Shown here in pieces: positions 24,631 to 33,689 of a DNA stretch of 64,000 nt. The position numbers were made by a program, and so were the translations under genes. The notes under the pieces were generated by a model. That model was not told where the DNA came from. It saw only the letters and a program-made list of their open reading frames with translations, and searched no databases. The stretch covers positions 1 to 64,000 of the forward strand of contig CANMWG010000004.1 of NCBI GenBank assembly GCA_947501555.1. The letters are read 5' to 3'. Origin of the DNA: an uncultured Paracoccaceae bacterium. Lineage in GTDB: Bacteria > Pseudomonadota > Alphaproteobacteria > Rhodobacterales > Rhodobacteraceae. Position 1 is the stretch's first letter. Every line of letters starts with the position of its first letter.

Positions 24631-26991
24631 TTACTGCGTCGCGGTGAAGCAATCCGTTTTCACTTCAATGCACACCTGACTTGCCGCATCGCGTGACATC
24701 GGCCCAACGGTGACCATGGTCAAACCACTCGACTGACGAAAACTTGGCGTGAATCGACCCAAGGCGGCGCTGTTCTGCGAAACAAGTGTCTGCCAATGGT
24801 TCTGCGCGTTCTCTGCAGAGCTAAACGATCCAAGAACCGCAATGTGACGACCACTTGCTGCAGCAGTGGATGGCGCTGGCGCAGCAGCCACAGGAACTTC
24901 TACAGCACTTGCAACGGCTCGCTGCACACGAACCGAGTTATCGATCAGTGCGGAATTCTGCGTCCGCGTTGATGGTATGTTCATCTGCGTGCTTAGCGAA
25001 GCACTGTCCGACCGCAAGGACTGAACCCTGTTGCGCAACTGTTCGGTCACGCGGCGCGCATCCATCTGGTTGTTCACAATACGTGGTGTGATCAACACCA
25101 ACAATTCTGTCTGCGCACTGCTGCGTGAAGATGTACCAAACAGGTTCCCTGCAACCGGCAAGTCCTTGAGGATCGGAATACCGCTGTTTGAACCAGACCG
25201 GCGATCAGAGAACAGGCCACCAAGAACAATAGTTTCGCCGCTATCCACTGACACAGAGCTGTTGATCAAACGCTGCGAAATGACCGGGTTACCTGTCGCA
25301 GCATCTGTTTCACCAACAAGGCTAACTTCTTGGCCAATGTTCAGGATCACCGACCCTGACGAATTGATACGTGGTGTCACTTCAAAGATCACACCTGTGT
25401 CGCGATATTCAACCGTTGAAACAAACACCTGGTCATCTGTTGATGTTGCATCCGTTGCAGTACGGACGGCGGTTGGAACTTGGTCACCGACAACGAGACG
25501 CGCGGATTCGTTGTTCAAGATCATCAAATTTGGAGAGGAAATGACGTTGATCCGCGTCATCGAGTCGAGCGCATCAATCACCGCGTTTGCGGGGTTTCCA
25601 CCTAATGACAAGCTAAACCCGGGCGAGGTTGGCGAAATGTTGACCGTATCACCTGAGCTTAGACCCAGCTGTCCGCCGCCATCCTCAAGGAAATACTGCA
25701 CACCGTAGCGCAGGTCTTCGTTCAAGGTGACTTCGACGATTGTGGCTTCGACAAGCACTTGACGCTGAGGCACATCAAGCCGATGCAAAATGCCTAACAC
25801 ACGTTCGTATTCCTCCGGTGTGGCATGAATAAGCAGCGTGTTTGTGGCTTCGCTCGCCACGATACGCGTTGCATTTAATGTACCCTGATTGGAAAAGAAG
25901 ACGTCGCTGGATTCGACAACCACTTCGGCTGGCTGGTCCGTTGTCTCAACAGATACACCTAAAATCTGCGACATTGTTGGTCCGACATCGCTCGCTCGGG
26001 CGTACTTCATGTCATATGAATACACTTGCGCATCATTTGCGCCTTCACGGGTCAGACGGTTGATCCAAACAGACACATTTTCCAACGCACGCGGTGTTTT
26101 GGCGACGGCCAAGATCGAGTTGTTCTCGGGAATAACCTCAAACACCACCAGTGGTTCAAAGGCTTCATCCGTTTCAACAACGCGTTCTAGGCCATTCACG
26201 ATGGATTGCGCTGACCGCCCGTTGATCGGGAAAATCCCAACAGACCGATTGGCTAGCCAGTCGACATCAAAGCTTTGGATCGTTTGTGCCCATGACTGCT
26301 GGTCCACCGAGGTACCGGCAAGTACAAGGATGTTGCGTTGCGCATCAATTCCCACAATGCCTTCACCCGCAAACGGTTGCAGAATCGCCGCCATTTCCTG
26401 TGCGCCAATATTGCGCAGCGGAATAACACGAAGCGTATATCCGGGCAGAACGTCACGAGCGGTTGATGGCGCAATCGACAGATCGGCTGACAATGGCGCG
26501 ATTGCAAAAATATCGCCACGCCGGATAAGCACTGCGTTGTTTTGTTTCAGTGCAAGTTCAAATACTTCGATGGCTGTAGTGCGGGTGACAGGCTGCGAGG
26601 ACCGGATGTTCACGGTGCCCTGTACGCCGGGATCAATCACATAGTTGACCTGCAACAGCTCACCCAAGATGGCGGCCGCGGCAGATTCAATGTCCACATC
26701 CACCAGATTGAGCGAAACGGTCCGTTCACCGCTTTCGTTTACAAAATCGCTATCGACCAGAAGAGGCTGCCGCCCTGGGAAAATTGTCCCTTGTCCTGCT
26801 TCAACGCGCTGCCCACCAATAACGCGGCCTTGCTGACGCTGCGTGTTGCTTCCTTCGCCGCCTGTTCCGAAAATGTTTGCGAGTTGCCAGCCCTTGTAGC
26901 CGGTATCATCTTGGGTCCGATCGACTTGCGGCACATCCCCACAAGAACCAAGAATCGCGGCGCAAGCCGCGAAAGCCATCTGTCTATACAT
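24631..26991 (-). CDS. gspD: Type II secretion secretin with C-terminal SPOR domain
   Basis: GspD forms the outer-membrane gate of the type II system. The 786-residue protein starts with a lipoprotein-like signal (AAILGSC lipobox). It has N0-N3 repeats (for example VNLVDVDIESAAAAILGEL and FPINGRSAQSIVNGLERV), and then the secretin core with VPTAVRTATDA and VLGGLFSDRRSGSNSGIP through TELLVLITPRIV. The last ~75 residues (GRHIAVLGSFSSAENAQNHW to the end) look like a SPOR domain, which binds denuded peptidoglycan; this is not usual for GspD. The start at 26991 has a GAGG six bases upstream and is preferred over 27003. It is the last gene of the minus-strand gsp block. Confidence 0.92.
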   Translation of the reverse strand: MYRQMAFAACAAILGSCGDVPQVDRTQDDTGYKGWQLANIFGTGGEGSNTQRQQGRVIGGQRVEAGQGTIFPGRQPLLVDSDFVNESGERTVSLNLVDVDIESAAAAILGELLQVNYVIDPGVQGTVNIRSSQPVTRTTAIEVFELALKQNNAVLIRRGDIFAIAPLSADLSIAPSTARDVLPGYTLRVIPLRNIGAQEMAAILQPFAGEGIVGIDAQRNILVLAGTSVDQQSWAQTIQSFDVDWLANRSVGIFPINGRSAQSIVNGLERVVETDEAFEPLVVFEVIPENNSILAVAKTPRALENVSVWINRLTREGANDAQVYSYDMKYARASDVGPTMSQILGVSVETTDQPAEVVVESSDVFFSNQGTLNATRIVASEATNTLLIHATPEEYERVLGILHRLDVPQRQVLVEATIVEVTLNEDLRYGVQYFLEDGGGQLGLSSGDTVNISPTSPGFSLSLGGNPANAVIDALDSMTRINVISSPNLMILNNESARLVVGDQVPTAVRTATDATSTDDQVFVSTVEYRDTGVIFEVTPRINSSGSVILNIGQEVSLVGETDAATGNPVISQRLINSSVSVDSGETIVLGGLFSDRRSGSNSGIPILKDLPVAGNLFGTSSRSSAQTELLVLITPRIVNNQMDARRVTEQLRNRVQSLRSDSASLSTQMNIPSTRTQNSALIDNSVRVQRAVASAVEVPVAAAPAPSTAAASGRHIAVLGSFSSAENAQNHWQTLVSQNSAALGRFTPSFRQSSGLTMVTVGPMSRDAASQVCIEVKTDCFTATQ

Positions 26992-27074
26992 GCTCTGCCT
27001 CATCAGCAGCGCCCCAAATCTTTTGTCCAGGTGCGCGTTTTTTATATCATTGGCAGCAGCTTAGCAGGCAATCT

Positions 27075-27722
27075 TCATAGAAAACTCGGGAAAATTTGGA
27101 AAATTTGGAAAACGATACAAAGGTGTGTCCCGTACGACACGCCGGTCAATTTTCGCTCACCTGTCGAAAACGCGCCGCGCATCCCCGTCTCAATCAACCC
27201 CAATAACGCTGCCAACCCAACAACCAGGAACGTGTCAAAGATTGACAGGAACCCACCCAATCCAAGCAACAGCCATACGTCCCCAAGGCCCAGCGCCTCT
27301 TTTCCAAGTGCCCATGTCATGACCTGGCGAAATACGAGCAATGCCATGCAGGGTATCAGCATCTGCATCAACACAAGCGCAGCCTGTCCAGACGCTATGC
27401 CATGAATAAGCGCCAGCACGACAACGCCGATTGTCCATTCGATCGGTAGCCAGCGCCATTGCCAATCGATTGACCCCAACAGAAAGAGCAACGTAAGAAG
27501 TACCACATAATACGTATGGCCGGGCGCTAAGACCGCAGAGCCTAAAGCCGCGATACCCGCTCCAAAAGCCAGCCCGATGGCGACAGACCCAAACCAACGA
27601 TGAACATAGCGCGGTCCGGCGACGCCCCGCACGAAACCGCGCGCCACAATAGGCAATGGCCCAAACCAAAGTGCCAAAATCAGCACCACGATTGGCAAAA
27701 GATCGGTAAGCGTTGACATCAA
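27075..27722 (-). CDS. gspO: Prepilin peptidase (A24 family), short form without methylase domain
   Basis: The 215-residue membrane protein has about six helices and the A24 aspartic protease marks GSIDWQWRWLPIE and GLGDVWLLLG. Full-length GspO/PilD enzymes have an N-terminal cytosolic part with Cys motifs and N-methylation activity; that part is absent here. It would cleave the leader peptides of the five pseudopilins encoded just upstream. It overlaps the gspK stop by 4 bp. Confidence 0.75.
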   Translation of the reverse strand: MMSTLTDLLPIVVLILALWFGPLPIVARGFVRGVAGPRYVHRWFGSVAIGLAFGAGIAALGSAVLAPGHTYYVVLLTLLFLLGSIDWQWRWLPIEWTIGVVVLALIHGIASGQAALVLMQMLIPCMALLVFRQVMTWALGKEALGLGDVWLLLGLGGFLSIFDTFLVVGLAALLGLIETGMRGAFSTGERKLTGVSYGTHLCIVFQIFQIFPSFL

Positions 27723-28612
27723 CGCAGAATTTCCATGCCCAAAATCTCGTAGCGCATCTTGCCGCCCCGAAAACTGACGCCGAGCGATAAGACGGTCGCT
27801 ATCACCTCGACCGAAACACCGCTTTGCAAGGTGCTACGCGCCTCAATCGTGTAAAACGGACCCTCTGTACCACTCAGCCAAGTCGTAGCCGAACCAAGGT
27901 GTGGCATTGACAAACCCGCCCGTCGCCGCTCGACGATCGTTGCCACATCTGTTGCGCCCAAACCAGGCACCGCAGCAAGCAACGTGGGCGAGGCCGTCCG
28001 TGGATTCAACTTATTAGTTCCGTTGTAGGTGGTCAGAATTTGCCGGGCCCGCAGGGCCACTTCCTGCGGCAATCCGAGGTCCGACAGCAGCTGCGGAAGA
28101 GGTGTATTAAAGGGTAATTCCTGCGTTCCGTCACGCTGAATGATAAGGGCCTGGGCGATTGTGACCGCATCAAAGGCATCAATTCCACTATCTTCACCCA
28201 GTAATCGCAGTGCGGACCCCAATAGCTGTTGGGGCGCATGATTAATGTCCAACTTCCCGCCTTCATCCCAAATGCGGTAGGTCGCCTGCCCCTCTGCCAT
28301 GATGATTGTCGTGGGGCTGCCGTCACGCATGCTGCGGGAATCGTCTTCCCGAATGCGCCCAAGATCAGCAAGGGCCACATTCACGGCACTTCTCGCAAGC
28401 TCAACAGCGCGGGTTGTTTCGACCTCGGCGCGGGTGGAAAGTGCTGCTTGGCGTTGCGTTGCCAGATATGTGGACGCCGCCAAAAGAAGCCCAAGGCTCA
28501 TCCAGAGCACTGTAAGAAGAACAAACCCCCGCTGCCGCTTGCGGCCAGATATCCTTAGCGCAGTTTGCAATCCGGATCTCCTATTCCAGCTTGACCCAAG
28601 CGGGCCACACAA
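27719..28612 (-). CDS. gspK: Type II secretion minor pseudopilin GspK
   Basis: The 297-residue protein has a basic leader and a pseudopilin helix (GFVLLTVLWMSLGLLLAAS) with Thr instead of Glu at position +5, as is usual for GspK, which sits at the fibre tip. The large globular domain contains GGKLDINHAPQQLL and two helix-hairpin-like repeats (NPRTASPTLLAAVPGLG). The annotated start overlaps gspJ by 58 bp; a later non-ATG start may be used. Confidence 0.88.
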   Translation of the reverse strand: MCGPLGSSWNRRSGLQTALRISGRKRQRGFVLLTVLWMSLGLLLAASTYLATQRQAALSTRAEVETTRAVELARSAVNVALADLGRIREDDSRSMRDGSPTTIIMAEGQATYRIWDEGGKLDINHAPQQLLGSALRLLGEDSGIDAFDAVTIAQALIIQRDGTQELPFNTPLPQLLSDLGLPQEVALRARQILTTYNGTNKLNPRTASPTLLAAVPGLGATDVATIVERRRAGLSMPHLGSATTWLSGTEGPFYTIEARSTLQSGVSVEVIATVLSLGVSFRGGKMRYEILGMEILR

Positions 28613-29220
28613 ATCGCACTCAGCGTTGATGACATATGGGCGACGATCATCCGTTCTGCACCTTGCTCGACCGCGACTGCAAAGGGCAGGCCTTGTTCTG
28701 CCCTTGGTTCGTAGGACCAGGATCCTTGCCGCGCTAAAGACGTCGCACCGACGCGGTAAACTAGGCTAAGCGGCTCTTCGGACACAATCATCGTGCTGGC
28801 TTGGGCGTTGTCATTGGCCAACCGAACATCCCGCACATCAAATTGCCGGGATGCCGTGAGCCGAAACAACCCCTCTTCCTCTGTGATGGTCAAGCTGACC
28901 ATCATCGGTCGGCTGTCACGACTGGTGCCATCATCAAGGATCAAACGCATCTGGGTTGGAGAGCCAAAAAACCGTCCTTCGGCCGCAAAACGATCTGCCA
29001 GACTGGCAGAAGCGGCCCAAGACTGCAGCACCCGCCGCGCGGTCAACCAATCTGTAGCCTCTTGCTGCAAGGCGTCGGGCTGCTGCGTGGTGTGCCTTAG
29101 TCCCCAAGTCGCACTGGTCAGCAAGGCCAAAGTCATCGCCGCGATTGTCAATGACACCAATGCCTCGGCCAATGCGAACCCCGATCGCGCCGGTCGGCGG
29201 CGTGTCCAGCGCCTGCTCAT
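28555..29220 (-). CDS. gspJ: Type II secretion minor pseudopilin GspJ
   Basis: The 221-residue protein has a basic leader followed by GFALAEALVSLTIAAMTLALL, a type IV pilin-like helix with Glu at +5. The rest is the beta-rich GspJ domain. It overlaps gspI by 4 bp and gspK by up to 58 bp. With GspI and GspK it forms the tip complex of the pseudopilus. Confidence 0.87.
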   Translation of the reverse strand: MSRRWTRRRPARSGFALAEALVSLTIAAMTLALLTSATWGLRHTTQQPDALQQEATDWLTARRVLQSWAASASLADRFAAEGRFFGSPTQMRLILDDGTSRDSRPMMVSLTITEEEGLFRLTASRQFDVRDVRLANDNAQASTMIVSEEPLSLVYRVGATSLARQGSWSYEPRAEQGLPFAVAVEQGAERMIVAHMSSTLSAICVARLGQAGIGDPDCKLR

Positions 29221-29615
29221 AGCGGTGTCTCGCGATAGCGAATGGCGCGCAAAGTGACTGGCGCACCATCTTCAACGGGCGAATTCACCGTCACATAGAC
29301 AAACACAACTTCATTAGGTTGAAGTGGGCCTAGACGCATATCTGCCGTCCGGCCTTCTGATACAACAAGCGTCCAAGCCATATCACGGATCACGCCATTG
29401 TCTTGCTGCCCCGGTTGCAGCAAAAAATCATCGCCTACGCGATCCATGATCTGGGTTGCGACCAACATTTGCTCGGCCTGTAAGCCCGAGCGTCGCTCCA
29501 TGAACATGCCTGTGGATAAGGCTTGATAGAATCCTGTGATTGCTAGCGTCGCAATGGCGAGAGACACGAGTGTCTCGATCATCGTAAAGCCTTTATGGTT
29601 GATGCGTCGGCTCAT
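29217..29615 (-). CDS. gspI: Type II secretion minor pseudopilin GspI
   Basis: The 132-residue protein has leader MSRRINHKG followed by FTMIETLVSLAIATLAITGF, the pilin helix with Glu +5, and a small beta domain ending in RAIRYRE. The size and order match GspI. It overlaps both neighbours by 4 bp. Confidence 0.87.
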   Translation of the reverse strand: MSRRINHKGFTMIETLVSLAIATLAITGFYQALSTGMFMERRSGLQAEQMLVATQIMDRVGDDFLLQPGQQDNGVIRDMAWTLVVSEGRTADMRLGPLQPNEVVFVYVTVNSPVEDGAPVTLRAIRYRETPL

Positions 29616-30046
29616 GGCGTCAACCTAATCTGACCCGTCAACCAATCAAGTTCGACCGACCGGCTAAGGTCGCCTGCGACAAGTTCCAAAGTCAGCCCTT
29701 CGTTTTCGCCTGAAGGTCTGATGAAGATACGGGTAGTTTCATTGGGGCTCGTGACGCCTCTGGCCAAAGTATGTTCGGCCACGCCCGCCCGGAGGGTCTT
29801 GTCATCGACGGAATACTCGACTTCAACGGGTTGACCGGTTTCTGCGGCTTGCAAGCGGGCCTGCTGCAAAGCAAGCGAGATCGCTGCGACTTCATCCTGC
29901 AAAAGAGCCCGATCAGATCGGCCTAGCGCGAGGATGGAAATCGATCCAATCAAGACAACAATGGCAACCGCCACCAGGATTTCAACAGTGGCAAAGCCTT
30001 GCGCGGCACTGCGACGCCGGTTTGTAGATCCCCTAGCCTTCCACAT
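29612..30046 (-). CDS. gspH: Type II secretion minor pseudopilin GspH
   Basis: The 144-residue protein has a basic leader and pilin helix GFATVEILVAVAIVVLIGSI, with Glu +5, then a GspH-type beta domain with ALQQARLQAAETGQPVEVEY. The start at 30046 gives the usual short leader; a longer frame from 30088 is open but would lie deep inside gspG. It overlaps gspG by 14 bp. Confidence 0.86.
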   Translation of the reverse strand: MWKARGSTNRRRSAAQGFATVEILVAVAIVVLIGSISILALGRSDRALLQDEVAAISLALQQARLQAAETGQPVEVEYSVDDKTLRAGVAEHTLARGVTSPNETTRIFIRPSGENEGLTLELVAGDLSRSVELDWLTGQIRLTP

Positions 30047-30470
30047 CGGCAGCAAGGCCTGTCCCACCTGCGCGCTGATCAGAACCAAGCGACATCACAC
30101 CAACCTGCCCGTCTTCCAACGAATAGATGAACGGACCACCCCATGGATCGGCGGGTAAATTGCCATCTCGCAAATAAGGGCCGTTCCAGCCAGGAATGTT
30201 GTTCGCGTTATTGATCAGTGCCTCCAAGCCTTCTTGCTCGGTTGGATAGCGTCCCGTTTCAATCAGAAAGATATCGAGCGCACTGCGCAGCTGCACAATT
30301 TGCGCCTCAGCCGTTGTAACCCGAGAAGACTGCAGCTGACGCATCGCCGCAGGTCCAACAACGCCAATCAAGAGGCCGACAATCGCAACCGCGACCAGCA
30401 TTTCAATCAAGGAAAAACCAGCTTGTGCGGGACGCCTACGCGACCTTCTTGTGTTAAAACGAAATTGCAT
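30033..30470 (-). CDS. gspG: Type II secretion major pseudopilin GspG
   Basis: The 145-residue major pilin has GFSLIEMLVAVAIVGLLIGV with Glu +5. It also has the strongly conserved GspG blocks GRYPTEQEGLEALINNA, GWNGPYLRDG, PADPWGGPFIYSL and SLGSDQRAGGTG, where the last supplies calcium ligands. The start is taken at 30470; ten upstream codons overlap gspF. Confidence 0.95.
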   Translation of the reverse strand: MQFRFNTRRSRRRPAQAGFSLIEMLVAVAIVGLLIGVVGPAAMRQLQSSRVTTAEAQIVQLRSALDIFLIETGRYPTEQEGLEALINNANNIPGWNGPYLRDGNLPADPWGGPFIYSLEDGQVGVMSLGSDQRAGGTGLAADVEG

Positions 30471-31683
30471 TGACGGATACAATCGCTGAGAAAAGGGCAT
30501 AGAGGCTTACTCCGATTAGAAGTCCGACACCTACAATCAGAGCAGGCTGAAATAAAAGTAAAAATCGCTCTAGGTCACGATCGGCGGCTTCACGCATATC
30601 TAGCGATGTCCGGGAAATCATACCACCCAGATCGCCTGCTTCTTCACCGATCCGGATCATTTCGATGGCTTCACGCGGCAACAGGTTTTGATCCAGCATC
30701 ACTGACGACAGCGAAGCACCACTTTCAACCTCACCCGTCACCGCAGCCATACTGTCCCTGACCGGGCCAGATGGTGCAGTCTTTGACACGACACGCAAGG
30801 CACCGCTTAGCGTGATATCACGACTTAAGAGAGCGCCAAGCACGTGCAACAGCAAAGTCATTTGATTGCGTAACATCAACCGGCGGACAAAGGGGATGCG
30901 ATTCCCCACTTTGACCAGAATGGGGGTCAACTGGCCGCGCCTAGCCGCAAAAACGATTGCCCCGATCGACAAAACGATACCGCCAAGAAGGAAGGGCCAA
31001 AGACTAGCAAACATGCTTGAAACGGCAAAGACCGCCCGCCCCATCAGCGGGACCAGTTCGATCCTGTCTTCGATCAACGGCAGAAACTGCGGGATAATCG
31101 CAACCATGATCAATCCCAAAGACAACAGCGCCACCGCCAACAGGATACCCGGATACATCAGGCCAGTCACAATCCGGCGTTGGATGACCAACCGGTTTTC
31201 CATAATGTCGGCGGCTGTTGATAACGCACTGCTCATATCGCCAGACACCTCTGCGCCACCGATCAGAGATAGGGTGACCGCATCCTCGATACCTGCGTGT
31301 TCGCGCAACGCCCGCGACAGTGGTGCACCTTCGCGTAGGCTGTCGCGCACGCGTAATGCCGCTTGCGAGATCGAATCGTCGCCGCCTTCACCCATAATAG
31401 CCAAGGCCCGTTCCGATTGAATTTGCCGGCCAGAGAGCTTTGCTAACCGCACCAAAAAATCCGATGTCTGCTTGGGCGACATATGCTGTGAACTGCGGCG
31501 TTTTTTGGCAGATGGTCGTGCGACAGCCCCAGCAATCTCAGGATCCAATGTGATCGGAAATAGACCCTGCGCGCGCAAGGCACGGGTTGCGTCCGTGACG
31601 TCCAACCCACGCACAACGCCCGACTGACGTGCGCCTGTGCTGTCACGCGCGGTGTAGGAAAATGTTTGCTGTGCCTGCTCCAC
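30454..31683 (-). CDS. gspF: Type II secretion inner-membrane protein GspF
   Basis: The 409-residue protein begins FSYTARDSTGARQSGVV and has two cytosolic GspF helical domains, each followed by membrane helices (GLMYPGILLAVALLSLGLIM in the first half; FQPALIVGVGLLIGVSLYAL near the end). The AIEMIRIGEEAGDLGGMI motif is typical. GspF couples the ATPase GspE to the pseudopilus platform. It lies 11 bp after gspE. Confidence 0.94.
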   Translation of the reverse strand: MEQAQQTFSYTARDSTGARQSGVVRGLDVTDATRALRAQGLFPITLDPEIAGAVARPSAKKRRSSQHMSPKQTSDFLVRLAKLSGRQIQSERALAIMGEGGDDSISQAALRVRDSLREGAPLSRALREHAGIEDAVTLSLIGGAEVSGDMSSALSTAADIMENRLVIQRRIVTGLMYPGILLAVALLSLGLIMVAIIPQFLPLIEDRIELVPLMGRAVFAVSSMFASLWPFLLGGIVLSIGAIVFAARRGQLTPILVKVGNRIPFVRRLMLRNQMTLLLHVLGALLSRDITLSGALRVVSKTAPSGPVRDSMAAVTGEVESGASLSSVMLDQNLLPREAIEMIRIGEEAGDLGGMISRTSLDMREAADRDLERFLLLFQPALIVGVGLLIGVSLYALFSAIVSVNAISF

Positions 31684-31694
31684 TCGACCGAACC

Positions 31695-33389
31695 TTAGAA
31701 GTATTTCACGCCCAGAATACGCATGACTTCTTCCATAGTTGTATGCCCTTCTGCAATCATTCGAACACCTTCAGAGCCCATCGTTTGCAGTTTACGCGCC
31801 GCAGCGCTGCCTGCCGGCGTGAATAGCTCATCAGGCTCCATTGCTTCAAACAAGGCCAATCGTCCACGGAAACCGGTTTGATTACAAGCGTCACACCCCG
31901 CCGATTTCACCAGACGCCACTTGGCTGGATCCGTTTGTCCACCTGTGCGTTGATCGAGCTTCGCAAAGACGTCTCGGATCTTAGGCCGCGCGTTCAAATC
32001 AATCACTTGGGCACAATCCGGGCAGACACGCCGAACCAACCGTTGTGCCGCAACCAAGCGCACCACTGAACGCATCAGGTATTCTGGCACGCCAAGATCT
32101 ATCATGCGGGTCGCTGCATCAGAGGCTGTGTTGGTGTGCAAGGTCGAAAATACCAAATGCCCTGTCATCGCAGCCCGGACGGCAAGCTCAGCCGTTTCAC
32201 TATCCCTAATCTCACCAACCATAATCACATCAGGATCATGCCGGAGTACGGTGCGAAGCGCTGCCGCAAAGGTCCAGCCCAACTCGGCATTCACTTCGAT
32301 CTGTTGCAAACCAGGTGTCTGAATTTCTACGGGATTTTCGATTGTCACGATCTTGCGGCGGGTATCATTCAGCGCATTCATCGCTGCATGAAGCGTCGTG
32401 GTCTTACCGCTACCCGTCGGCCCGGTTACAAGGATCAACCCGTTTGGTTGTTTGATCGCCGCGCCAATCCGTTTCGACACATGCGCTGGCAGCTTAAGGT
32501 CGGCGAGGGTCGAAAGGCCGTCATGATTGTCCAACAGACGCAGCACAATTGTTTCGCCGTGAATCATTGGCGCGCTGGCAACACGCATGTCGATATCACG
32601 GCCAGCCAAGCGTTGCCTGATGCGCCCATCCTGCGGAAGGCGGCGTTCACTGATATCCATACCGGCCAGAATTTTGAGCCGTGAAACAACGCCTTCATAA
32701 ATGGACTTTTCAGGCGGGCTGACTTCTACCAACTCGCCATCAACCCGCAAACGGACGCGCGCGGCGTTTTTGGAAGGCTCCAAATGAATGTCCGTCGCGC
32801 GCATTTCAACGGCATTGTCAAACAAGGTATCCAGATAACGAACGGTCGGCGCGTTATTGGCAAGCTCTGTCAACTTGTCAGTGTCGAGGTCGAGGCCTTC
32901 TTGTTTAGGCCCGACATCGGAAGAGGACGTGGGTGTCTCTACCTCTTGGGCCAGCTCACTCCGCGACATTGCCAGTTCGATATCGCGGTCTGTTCCAACG
33001 GCCAGCTTCAGACTGCTGCCAAAGATCATTTCCAGTGCCGCGACAGCATTTTCATCAAACGGATCGGCGACTGCGATGTAAGCGAGGTTTTGTGAAATCT
33101 CTATCGGAACAATGGCATTGCGGCGCAGGTATTCTATTGAAAGGCGCGGATCCTGCGGTAATTTTTCAGGGATATCGTCCAGTGACACCAAGGGCATGCC
33201 AAGATGTTCTGCGCTTGCCCGTGCCCACTCTTTTTGAGGGACCAGACCCAAGCGGTCCAGAACAGCACGGATCGGCTGGCCTGTCGTTGCTGCAGCGTCG
33301 GTGACTTTTGCAAGATCGGAATCGGTTAGGGTGCCGTTCTCGAGGAAGATCGTTGGCAAATTCCCGCGCTTACCTACATCAACTAGCAT
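31695..33389 (-). CDS. gspE: Type II secretion ATPase GspE
   Basis: The 564-residue cytosolic ATPase drives pseudopilus assembly. It has N-terminal GspE/MshEN domains, Walker A GPTGSGKTTTLHAAMNAL, the Asp box TIENPVEIQTPG, Walker B VIMVGEIRDSETAELAVRAA and the His box FSTLHTNTASDAATRM. The zinc-binding cysteines are in VCPDC and AGCDAC. It is the first gene of the minus-strand gsp block and its promoter must lie in the 300-bp gap before the DUF1800 gene. Confidence 0.95.
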   Translation of the reverse strand: MLVDVGKRGNLPTIFLENGTLTDSDLAKVTDAAATTGQPIRAVLDRLGLVPQKEWARASAEHLGMPLVSLDDIPEKLPQDPRLSIEYLRRNAIVPIEISQNLAYIAVADPFDENAVAALEMIFGSSLKLAVGTDRDIELAMSRSELAQEVETPTSSSDVGPKQEGLDLDTDKLTELANNAPTVRYLDTLFDNAVEMRATDIHLEPSKNAARVRLRVDGELVEVSPPEKSIYEGVVSRLKILAGMDISERRLPQDGRIRQRLAGRDIDMRVASAPMIHGETIVLRLLDNHDGLSTLADLKLPAHVSKRIGAAIKQPNGLILVTGPTGSGKTTTLHAAMNALNDTRRKIVTIENPVEIQTPGLQQIEVNAELGWTFAAALRTVLRHDPDVIMVGEIRDSETAELAVRAAMTGHLVFSTLHTNTASDAATRMIDLGVPEYLMRSVVRLVAAQRLVRRVCPDCAQVIDLNARPKIRDVFAKLDQRTGGQTDPAKWRLVKSAGCDACNQTGFRGRLALFEAMEPDELFTPAGSAAARKLQTMGSEGVRMIAEGHTTMEEVMRILGVKYF

Positions 33390-33689
33390 CTCAAAAAGCC
33401 TTCCACTGCTCTACGATTCGATTCGACTAACTGCGAATAACAGCATTAACCTCAACACTTTACCTAAAATCCGAAGAAGGAATGTGGCGTTATTGAGGCA
33501 TTGGGTCATCAGCCGGGCCTTTGTGAGGTCTAAAGTGTTAATGTTCTCATTTTGGCAACTTATCTTGGCATAAAGCCGCCGATTGTATGAAAATGCTATT
33601 TCCTGGTTGTTTACGTAACACATTTTCGCCCAATTTCCCCGCAAGATTATATTAATCCGCCAATCACTCTTTGCATGAGAGAAATCACA
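33390..33689. promoter_or_regulatory. Divergent promoter region between gspE and the DUF1800 gene
   Basis: This 300-bp AT-rich gap must drive both the gspE-to-gspD block (left) and the DUF1800/DUF1501 block (right). No operator could be recognised and no further gene is seen. Shared control of machine and cargo is plausible. Confidence 0.45.
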
